This document shows, piece by piece, positions 20,101-32,100 of a DNA stretch of 64,000 bases. The stretch lies in the NCBI GenBank assembly GCA_032433765.1, contig JAVIAB010000102.1, positions 8,809,521 through 8,873,520 of the forward strand, given 5' to 3'. This DNA is from Megaustenia siamemsis (taxonomy: Eukaryota; Mollusca; Gastropoda; Stylommatophora; Ariophantidae). Each line of letters starts with the position of its first letter. Within the stretch, counting starts at the first letter, position 1. Under the pieces are notes generated by a model. It was not told the origin of the DNA. It did no database searches and saw only the letters and a program-made list of their open reading frames with translations. The position numbers and the translations under genes are program-made.

Positions 20101-23100
20101 ATAGAAAGTGAACACGGCCAACTGTTCCCTGTCATACGATATCAGCATTCATCGTAAACAATTGGAATATCGGAACATGATCAAAACGGATGAAACACAC
20201 AGCTCATGGTGTGCACAGAGCACTTAACTCAGTAGCTCCTGCAACAAGCCGGACTTGGAATATGAGGAAACTGCAACAAGGAACACTTTTCAGACATAGC
20301 CTTCAATGGTTCCTGCCATATGGTATCCACCATATTGCCTGGAAGTTCACGTCCTCCTGAAAATGATGATTATCATAGTATTTAAATGTATAGCGCTTGA
20401 TGATGTTAGGACATCGTATTTGACTCCAACTCCGAACATACAAAACACAGTTCGTCATCAGATTATCCCCATTACACACCAAACAACATATGAATAAATC
20501 TGTTTTGGTTGAAGCCTAAAACTTGGCAATACATGCAATGGCAGACATTGGTTTACAGATGAATATGGGAAAAATGATCGGATGATAATATCTTAAAAAT
20601 GGAAAGGCCTTGACATTTCAGAATTTCTGAGAATGACTGATCGACCACTTTATTGGAAGTTACATTGATCAGGAAGGGGATACAAGTAAAGAAATTAGAA
20701 TCAGAATAGCTAAAGCAGCAATGTCTTTCAGAAGCCTTGAAAAGTTGTGGAAATCAAAACTCCTCAGCACAAACACAAAATTAAGACTATTCAAATCAAA
20801 CATACTATCAACTCTTATTTATGCATGTGAGAGCTGGAAAACAACAAGAGACATAGAAACAAATTTGAACGTTTTAGAAAATAAATATGTAAGGAAAATA
20901 CTTAGTATAGTGTGGAACGAATTCAAACCAAATGAGGAAATTAGAGAAATCGCCAATCAACCGATATCTTCAGTAATCAAGAAAAGATGATGGTCATATG
21001 TTGGACATGTGATGAGAAGAGATAATAACCGAATAGCAAAGCAAGCCCTCATGTGGGAAACAACAGGAAAAGAGGCCGACCCAGAGAGACACTGAGAAGA
21101 GCATGATCAGAGAGGCAAGAGCGGCAGGAATCGGCTTCCTCAATGAGATAGAGTTGCTTGCACAGAACAGAGACAAATGGCAAAATTTGATAAAAGATCG
21201 TTACAATGACTAAAAACTGCTAGAATAAAAATTTAGGTAAGAGAAAGAATATCTGGGTCTATGTGTTATGGGCTGGCGATGGCTCGAAAGGTCAATAGAT
21301 AGATAGATAGAGAATGACTGAAGACAGAGATCAAGAAGACAGAGATCAAGAAGACAGAGACCAAGAAGACAGAGACCAAGAAGACAGAGATCAAGAAGAC
21401 AGAGACCAAGAAGACAGAGACCAAGAAGACAGAGATCAAGAAGACAGAGACCAAGAAGACAGAGATCAAGAAGACAGAGACCAAGAAGACAGAGACCAAG
21501 AAGACAGAGACCAAGAAGACAGAGATCAAGAAGACAGAGACCAAGAAGACAGAGACCAAGAAGACAGAGACCAAGAAGACAGAGATCAAGAAGACAGAGA
21601 CCAAGAAGACAGAGATCAAGAAGACAGAGACCAAGAAGACAGAGATCAAGAAGACAGAGACCAAGAAGACAGAGATCAAGAAGACAGAGACCAAGAAGAC
21701 AGAGATCAAGAAGACAGAGATCAAGAAGACAGAGACCAAGAAGACAGAGACCAAGAAGACAGAGACCAAGAAGACAGAGACCAAGAAGACAGAGATCAAG
21801 AAGACAGAGATCAAGAAGACAGAGACCAAGAAGACAGAGATCAAGAAGACAGAGACCAAGAAGATAGAGACCAAGAAGACAGAGACCAAGAAGATAGAGA
21901 TCAAGAAGACAGAGATCAAGAAAACAAAGACCAAGAAGACAGAGATCAAGAAGACAGAGACCAAGAAGACAGAGACCAAGAAGACAGAGACCAAGAAGAC
22001 AGAGATCAAGAAGACAGAGACCAAGAAGACAGAGACCAAGAAGACAGAGACCAAGAAGACAGAGATCAAGAAGACAGAGACCAAGAAGACAGAAACGAAG
22101 AAGACAGAGATCAAGAAGACAGAGACCAAGAAGACAGAGACCAAGAAGACAGAGATCAAGAAGACAGAGACCAAGAAGACAGAGATCAAGAAGACAGAGA
22201 CCAAGAAGATAGAGACCAAGAAGACAGAGACCAAGAAGATAGAGATCAAGAAGACAGAGATCAAGAAAACAAAGACCAAGAAGACAGAGATCAAGAAGAC
22301 AGAGACCAAGAAGACAGAGACCAAGAAGACAGAGACCAAGAAGACAGAGATCAAGAAGACAGAGACCAAGAGAAGAGACCAAGAAGACAGAGACCAAGAA
22401 GACAGAGATCAAGAAGACAGAGACCAAGAAGACAGAAACGAAGAAGACAGAGATCAAGAAGACAGAGACCAAGAAGACAGAGACCAAGAAGACAGAGATC
22501 AAGAAGACAGAGACCAAGAAGACAGAGACCAAGAAGACAGAGATCAAGAAGACAGAGATCAATGGAGAAGGTAGATGAATTTTGTCAGTGATGTCCAAAT
22601 GTCCCCCAGTGTTATGAGATGAAGAAGAAGAAGAAGAGACGGTGGGTAAAATTGTTTACTTTGCATGTAAGTTTGTTGATGGTACAACTTTAAGATGATT
22701 ATGAAAGTTTGTGATGTCGCCCAAATCCCAATGACTGCTCTTCTGCCTTGTCTACTCTAAAAAATCAGTTGAATGTTTAGTTTAGGTGCAGTTTAGTTTA
22801 GGTGCAGTTTAGTTTAGGTGCAATTTAGTTTAGCTGATAGATTATCTTCATTTCACAAAAACAACTCCATATTGTTCAGATCCCCTCATCAGCATGCTCA
22901 TGAAGTACACCCACCACACATTCATGAAAGCACTGAAGATGGCTTCAGCTCAGGTGAGCAAACTACATAACACTAGCAAAGACCTTAACCTCAAACCTCC
23001 TTAGTCATTTCTTGTGACATGTCATGTGACAGTGGTTTTAATCATTCCTCCCCTGACCAAGGCCAGGGCCCTGGTACCCAGCCATATCGGCACAGCAGAA

Positions 23101-26100
23101 ATGAATTAAAGTAAACTTCTGACACATCTAACGCCAGAATTTTATTATTTTGGAGAGAGTATATTTTCCTTTTTGACCCAATTTCATTTGCCAAAATAGT
23201 TAGCTTGTTTCTTGAATGACCACAAGGAGATAAAACTCTGACTTACTTCCCCTAAAACAGTAAAGATGGGGAACAATCTTGAAAAGAAAATAATGTCAAA
23301 CTTATGTATCATCATCATTGAGTGCCGTTCTCAGCAACGAAGGTTGGCTACCATGGAGCGCCATTCTGCTCTGTCTCTTGCTTTGATGGTGCAGGTTATC
23401 ATAGGCTGATTTGTCCATCTTTTGATGTTACTTGTCCATGTTAGTCTTGGTCTGCCTCTTTACCTTGTATTTTCCCCTCCAGGATTACTTTTAGTAGGCT
23501 GTTGTGTCTTTTAACATGGCCCAAAAATGCATTTGTCTTGTAAAAAACAAAAACTTATGTATGCAGCTAAAATATTGCCTTCTTTGATATACCGGTTAAG
23601 TGAGCTTGAATGTGTTGTGTTGCTAGTCTATGGTAAATCTGCTACATCCGCACCTAATTGCCTAAGACATCAGTCTTTGTCATGGAGAAAACTTGCCAGA
23701 TTTATAAACATCAAATTATCTTAAAACAACTAAAAAATGAAAGAGAACTACTAAACACAATTCAAACAAGACAAATGATATTTTTGGGCCATGTTAAAAG
23801 ACACCAATAGCCTACTAAAAGTAATTCTGAAGGGGAAAATACAGGTAAAAGAGGCAGAGGCAGACCAAGACTAACATGGATGAGTAACATCAAAAGATGG
23901 ACAAATAAGCCTATGACAACATGCACCATCAAAGCATGAGACAGAGCAGAATGGCGCTCCATGGTAGCTAGCCTTCGTTGCGGAGATGGCACTCAATGAT
24001 GATCAAATTATCAGAAGTTACATATTATTTTTGTGTTTAGTTTGGTCTGTTCTTGAAACATCTTCATTAATGGATGCTTACGCAGAATAAAAGGATATAA
24101 ATGGCAGGACAAATTCACTAACATAGAATGATAGAAATGCACCAGTCAAATCTATCTATCCATCTATTGACCTTTTGAGCCGTGTTCGGCCCATAGGGCG
24201 TAGACCAAGATACTCCTTCTCTTCTGAATTTTTGTTCTAGCAGTTTTCAATTCTTTTAAAGATATTTATCAAATTTCGCCATTTGTCTCTGTTGTGTTCA
24301 AGTAGCTCCACAACTTTTCAAGGCTTCTGAAAGACATTGCTGCTTTAGCTATTCTGATTCTAATTTCTTTACTTGTATCCCCTTCTCGATCAATGTGACT
24401 TCCAAGATAGATAAAGTGATCGATCTCTTCCACTGGTTTGTTTTCCATATATATTTTGTCGTCTGTTGGAATTAAGCTTTTCATGACTTTAGTCTTTTCA
24501 TGATTGATCTCAAGCCCATTTGTGCTGGCTATTGATGATAGTTCATTTGTGTTTTCCTGCATCGTTGTTATCTCACTGCTGATGAGAACTATGTTATCAG
24601 CAAAGTCGAGGTCCTCCAAATGGTCTCCTTGTATCCATTCGATGCCTTTATTACCAGTGCAGCATTTCTTCATTATGAAGTCCATATCAACTCCAAATAA
24701 CAAGGGCAATAAAATACATCCTTATTTAACCCCAGTTTCTAGGGGGAGCTTAAGCGCCTGCGACCTGTGGTCGCAATAGCAGGGCCGGCGCACCATCAGC
24801 TGGCCAAGACCTAGCAGTTCTACCTCCTCGTGGTCTCCCCTGGTAACAGTCTGCGTCAAAACAGACTGGCTAACAGAAGCTAGGATCGCAGTGTTCCCTG
24901 TTGTGGTGCCTGTTACTGATATAGAGGACCCAGTATTGCAGTACCTCTGGGCTGAACTAGTAGTTTCCAGTATAGCCTGGGACAGATGACCTCCAGCCTC
25001 CAGTAAGAGCCGGGAATGTCAAGAAAGCCATTACGACCCGTCACATCATATGAGTCAAAGGGCAAACATGCTTGTATCAACTCGTGGTAATCCGTCAAGA
25101 ACAAGAACAAGAACCCAGTTCTATTTGGAAACATTCGCTCAGTCCTTCCTCTGTTCAAACAGCACATGTGTAACCATCATATATGTCTTTAATAATATTT
25201 ATGATTTTTTATGGTAAGCCATACTGCTTCAGAATTTTCCACAAAGAATCTCTATGAATACTATCAAATGCTTTTTTGAATTTGATGAAGTTAAGTACAA
25301 AAGGTTTTTGCTTTTCAATGTGTTCCTCCAATATAAGTCGTAGAGTGAAAATGTGGTCAAGGCAGCTTCTCCCTTTTCTAACCCAGCCAGTTCTTCACGC
25401 ATTACTGTATCTATTGAATCCTTTATTCAATTTAGGATGATTTTGCAGAATAACTTTGAGGCAACTGACAAAGTGTCACACCTCTCCAGTTGATACAATC
25501 TCTAAGATTGCCCTTTTCTGGAATCTTAACAATGATTCCTTTTTTACCAGTCAAATACCAGTGGATAAAGAGATACAGCAAAGACGATGAAGAACACAGG
25601 TGTCCAGAGCATAATAAAATAGATCTTCTTCAGATACAAGCTTTGAAAAACTGAAGCGGTAAAAAAAATTACGACTTTCACTTTTACTCATAGAAATTAT
25701 TAAACCGTACTGCTGAATAAGGGAGCCACGATAGCTCAGTGGTTAGTGAACTGGACTACAAAGGACAAGAGGTAGGGTTCGATCCCAACCGACAGCTTCC
25801 GAATTCACCCAGTCTTAAATGGGTACCGGATTTTTTAACTGGGAAAATAAAGCGGCACGGGCGTAATACCGACCACATTACCCCAAAAATCATGTGCTGA
25901 AGGTCTGTAAAATTTGTGGTCACTAACACCTTATTCCCTATACATCACTTGGCGTGACAGGGGCTCTTTACTTTTTTTTTTACTTTAACTTTCGATCTCG
26001 ACAGTTCTTTATCATTTCTGTTGTTGACCTTTTGCCAAGCTATTTTCTTAAGCTGTCTGGTATTTTCTCTCTTTGCTTACCTCTATCTCTTTGTCCCTCA

Positions 26101-29100
26101 ATTTTTCCAGTTGTTACAATATATTCCAGTCATTCTCTTCTCATTACATGTCCAAAAATTATTGTTTCTTCCAAATATTGGAAATTAGCTCTCTTTTTGC
26201 TTTGGCATCTTTCAGAACACTTTCATTACTCTTCCCAGCTGTCCATGGTATTCTCAACATTCTTCTGTAAAACCACATTTCTATAGACTCCAGTGATGAG
26301 AGATTAAATGTCATGAATTAAGTGAATCGTATATAGAATATATAGTCCAGGAGTAATTTTTCTGGCAGTGGCAGGCTAGACAAGCATTTTGGTCAGACTT
26401 TTTAGAAGGAATTCTTTATTTGTCGTCACGACTGTGTGGAACTAAGGTAGATGTTTTAAAGAGCAAGCGTTCAGATGTGTTGTGTGTTTTCCTCTGATAG
26501 TTGTACGCACAGGGCTCTCTCTCAACACAGGCAGATAACTCTGTCTTCGGGGGTACTCATATTTTTTCCCTCGATAATTAATTGATGTTTCAAGCCGGGC
26601 CTTGCTGCTGAGTTGTTGCAGAGAGAAATCACAAATAAAAATCCCAACTGGGGGAGCCGGGATTTGAACTCATAACCTCTTTGTCTTGAAACTGGCGTCC
26701 TGCCTTGAGACCAACCAGTCCCCAAATATAACATATAAAATACATAACGATATGCAAGAACCAAAACATTTCAATCCTTACACTGTCCAGCTACACCAAG
26801 AACTACACTACATCTAAAAGGGAAGTGACTAGAAGAATCAGCAATACAACATCTAAAGAGATCAAATTATATTATATATTTCTCCTGCCATGCTCCAAGG
26901 AAACAGCAGATTGACGAAAGAAAGAAGAAAGTCTATTCTTATAGAAGATTTAGGCATGAGGTGTATTTCAATTGGTGCAAATTATCTTCACAAGTTTTCA
27001 AAGCTGACCAGAAATAGGCCAACCTGCGCATGAGCAGCATGTGTTCTTTTAATACAGGGAGAACTATGTATAGACAATCAACATTTGAGATGAAGTTCCA
27101 GTGGTGAAGTGGTTAGTATATAAACAATCAACATTTGAGATGAAGTTCCAGTGGTGAAGTGGTTAGTATATAAACAATCAACATTTGAGATGAAGTTCCA
27201 GTGGTGAAGTGGTTAGTATATAAACAATCAACATTTGAGATGAAGTTCCAGTGGTGAAGTGGTTAGTATATAAACAATCAACATTTGAGATGAAGTTCCA
27301 GTGGTGAAGTGGTTAGTATATAAACAATCAACATTTGAGATGAAGTTCCAGTGGTGAAGTGGTTAGTATATAAACAATCAACATTTGAGATGAAGTTCCA
27401 GTGGTGAAGTGGTTAGTATATAAACAATCAACATTGAGATGAAGTTCCAGTGGTGAAGTGGTTAGTATATAAACAATCAACATTTGAGATGAAGTTCCAG
27501 TGGTGAAGTGGTTAGTATATAAACAATCAACATTTGAGATGAAGTTCCAGTGGTGAAGTGGTTAGTATATAAACAATCAACATTTGAGATGAAGTTCCAG
27601 TGGTGAAGTGGTTAGTATATAAACAATCAACATTTGAGATGAAGTTCCAGTGGTGAAGTGGTTAGTATATAAACAATCAATATTTGAGATGAAGTTCCAG
27701 TGGTGAAGTGGTTAGTATATAAACAATCAACATTTGAGATGAAGTTCCAGTGGTGAAGTGGTTAGTATATAAACAATCAACATTTGAGATGAAGTTCCAG
27801 TGGTTAGTATATAAACAAACATAAATTCTATTATTAATAATTTCTATATTATTGACTAGCTCTATATTATTGGGGAGCCGCGATAGCTCAGTGGTTAGTG
27901 AACTGGACTACCACGGACAAGGGGTAGGGTTCGATCCCAACCGACGGCTTCCGAGTTCACCCAGCCTTAAATGGGTACCGGATTTTTCTGGGAAAGTAAA
28001 TCAGCACGGGCGTAATATTGACCACATTACCCCAAAAATCATGTGCTGAAGGTCTGTAAAATATAGGGTCACTAACACCATATTTCCCTATACGCCACTT
28101 GGCGTGACGGGGGTACTTTTACTATATTATTGACAAGCTCTATATTAATGGCTATCTCTATATTAATGACTAGCTCTATATTAATGACTAGCTCTATATT
28201 AATGGCTATCTCTATATTAATGACTATCTCTATATTAATTACTATAGTCGATTTAATGTCTGGCTTTAGAAGAAGTTAAAGTTTAAATTGTAATAAAAGT
28301 TCGACAAAATAAAAAAAATACTGCTACAAAAAAAAATGTTAAAAATTACAGAAATATTTCAATCAGATCTTACTTTGGTGATGTGACTTTCTTCACTTTC
28401 CTCATCAACAACTTTGCCACCGCCATCATTCTCATCATCACTTTTATAATCCACCATTAGAAGATCTTGATCATCTTCATCAACATCTCCTCTCTCACTT
28501 AGGTCCTTTTCAAGAGCCGCCATTTCCTCTATGAAAGCCTGTCTGATATCATCAGACGCTCCCAACATCAGGTCATCAAAGTCTGTATCCTGTTTGAACT
28601 TTCTCTGGAACGGAGAAAGTAAAAAGATGAAATATTAAAATACAACTAGGGCAAATTTAGGAACATTTCCTAATTTGTACTAAACATGACATCACACTCA
28701 TAATCAACACAAGTGTTTACTTTTTAGAATTTGTATAAATGTATAATTAATTATTTGTTATGATTGTGGAATGCCCGGTATCACTGCAAACGAATTAAAA
28801 TCCATAATTGCTCAACCAAGCCACTGGAATCATCCAAATTAACATCTCATCTCAATGAAGGATCCAAACAAAGAAAGGTTGCTGCAGTCCCCATCATAGC
28901 AGTCTCAGCACATGCCAAAAGACATACGGCAAAACCGCACAGAAAGTGAACACTAATCATTTGTGCAAATATACTTTCTCTCTCTCACTCTTCACTTCCT
29001 CTTATACCCATTCGGGTGTCAAGGGAGATACAAAGTTCTGGTTCTCATCCTTTTGGCGGCTTCACTCGTTGTTTTTACATCTAACTCCAGGTCTACCTCT

Positions 29101-32100
29101 TGCTCTTCTCCTCTTATATTATATTCCTGTATGGGAAGGAATTGCATGGCATTTTTTCTAGATGGGAAAACCAGCTTATTTGTTATTTTTGTATGTAGTT
29201 TAGGATTGGTTAAATGCTTACTCTTTCTCTTATAATGTCCTGTACTTTAAAATATGGAATATGAACAAATATTTGCAGAGATGAGCCCTCAAACTCATGA
29301 TCGACTTGTTACTTAACAATTTTCTAGGAAATATATCAAAGACTACAAACAATAAATAATTTTGCTAGAAGGTCAAATAAGAATCAAAGGCTAGAGAAGG
29401 AGTCCCAAACAAATGCATGCTGAAGATGAATACACTAAACTGCAAGACGTAAAACAAAACGACAAAATTCGCTAATTAACGAACAAAGAATAATACTGAC
29501 CTCTAAACCCTAAACCCTACTATAATATGTTGTGAAGTGGCATAAAGGCAGTGTACATGACAACAATGTGCCAAACCATAAGCCAAATACCATGGCATAT
29601 GCCATGTGGAAATATATAAGAGAACATATACCTCCAGAGTTCGTACCATTTTTTAAATAGATATTTGGAAATACTGCAACTAGCTCTTAAAAGGTTCTAC
29701 CTAAGTCAATATAAGACATGTTACTGGTATTCCCTCTTTTTGTCTATTTCTATTTGGTAACCCCCTCTCCCACTCCCCATTTCAGAAGCACACATGTTCA
29801 GTTTCTGGATGTGGAAAATATTTTTTGGAAACTGGAAAACCCCTCCATCAAGGCAGACAACCCACCTCCAGCACCATTAAGACTGTTGCACACATGTTAG
29901 GCTATGGAAGGCCTCGGTATCACTACAAACATATTAAAATCCATAATTGCTCAACCGCCCATGCCAGTGGATTCATCTGAATTACTATCTTATCTCTAAT
30001 GTCATACATGCGACTAATGTCTAACTGTCAGAGATGTTGCAGAGTGAGTTGAAATATCTATCAGTACAGGCCTTAAAAATCCTGCACCAACTCTTCAACA
30101 TTATGTTTGACACATAATATTCATGAGCGCACTCATGTGTGTGTGTTGAATGACTCAATGAACATGATCTGCAAAGTAGAGTCAGGTCCAATTCATTGTC
30201 GATGGTTGGGATCAATAGAGATCTAAGATTTGCAGCATCACATCCATGTATGTCCCAGGCCGTGCTGGTGTTGAGGGCAATGACAGAGTGGACAGACTGC
30301 CCGGTTTGGCAATATTAGCTGCTGGAAAGTCAATGGTTAGGTCAGATATCATTAACCAATTTATGAAAGATAAGTGGAATAACTTTGATGGAAGTACAAA
30401 TACATGGCTATCTAGACTAAGTGAACTGGGAGTGAAGACCGGTGTTGTCAAAACAATGCGATATTCTGGACAAATGAGAGGATTTGTCAACCAACACCAA
30501 ACTGGTACAACTAGTCGCTGTGTGCTGATGGACATTTTGAGGAGAAGATCGGAGCAACTATGGGTGTGTCCAGAGTACTGTGATGATGATCCTAATTTAA
30601 CATAAAACATAGACACAACATAGACACAACCCTGAGGGGTGGTACATCAACATTTAGATCCTGCCTGCACCATGACAACAACCCTGCTCCTAAGTCTGTA
30701 TCCACAAACAATTTTGACAAAACACAAAACTCTGTTGCTCTCATACAATCCCCTGGTCTTGCTCATAAGACCTTTCCCCAGACCTGAAGAAAACAGTAAA
30801 AGGCTGCCAGTTCAACGAAACTGAAGATTGAAGCCAACGAGATGAGACAGACGAGATCTGTTAGAAAGAAATGTGAATACCTAAAGTGGTTTTATTATTG
30901 TCTGGAAAGTTTGAATAAATGTGTATAGGCACAAGGTCATTACTTTGAAGGAGATAAAACCAACAAGCTGGTAAGTCTAAACATAAACTTACCCAAAAAA
31001 ATCACTTTCAGCACTTTCTGAACAGCCTCATATTTGTTTGTAAAGCTACTCTATTATTCTTTTAAAAGAAAGGATGTGATTGGTTGCTATATAAAGCATT
31101 TTATTATTAGTTTTTTTAATGGAATACCCAAATACTCATCATCATATGCCATACCGGTTGGCATGTCCTTCCACAATCTTCTATCTACAGTGCATCGTAT
31201 CAGTTCTGTTGTTGGCTGTTTTTCATGCCATGACACCAAGCTATCCAGTATTTTCTCTCTTTGTCATCCGCGATCTCTCTTTCCTTTTATTTTGCCAGTT
31301 GTAACCAAGTATTTCAACTTTCCTCTTCTCATGATGTTCCCGAAAAATGTTGATTGCTTCTTTCTGATGTTTTTAAGAGCTCCCTTTATACTCAAATACT
31401 GACTTATTATAAATAACTCTCAACCAAATAAATTGACTCATGAGTTCAAAGAATTAACAGACTTTATAAAAAATAATCTTGCCTTCCGTTTCCTATTAGA
31501 TGGATCTGAGTTCTGCAGCTCTTTAGTTTAGCTTCTCTTTGCTCAATGTGTAGCTGTTCACTCTGGAGAAATAGTTTTAAATGGTGTCATGATGGTTCAA
31601 AATAATGTTGGGATAACAGACAAGACTGAAGGTCAAGAGAAATTGGGGAATACAGATATAAAAGAACGAAGTGGAGCAACAAAATGTAGTACTTTTTTTT
31701 AGTTTGAAATGGCTTCAGAGTTTACACTGCCTCTTATAGCTGGTACCAGAGTGTAGCCTGGTATGATTCTAACCATATATGTTACCCATACAAATATTGA
31801 TGACTATGAACAGAAATTAGTACCTAATTGACTTATACACCATAAGCATGTCAAGCACGTCCATCCATCCATCCATCCATACATCTATCTATTAACCCTT
31901 CGAGCCGTAGCTGGCCCATAGGGCATAGACCCAGATACTCTTTCACTTACAAAATAGCATAAGTCATTTTGGCTACTATTAAGTCTTTAATTTTTTTCTT
32001 CTGATTTTTAAGGATTTCTAAATTGTTTGTTTCTGTCCCAGTTGAAGATGTTTCAGTTGAAATGATGTTGTTTGTTTAGTCTTGCTTTGTTTGCAAAGTT

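Noticed and set aside
21210..22598. Long ORFs of 462, 425 and 367 codons
   Set aside because: They are translations of a 15-bp tandem repeat on both strands; no other protein sequence is present.
26640..26725. Functional tRNA on the minus strand
   Set aside because: 73 nt with paired acceptor ends, but the T stem does not pair and a SINE-like body follows.
30780..30830. Third hammerhead-like motif (ctgaagaa...cgaaact)
   Set aside because: The sequence between the two core strands cannot form the required stem; likely chance.
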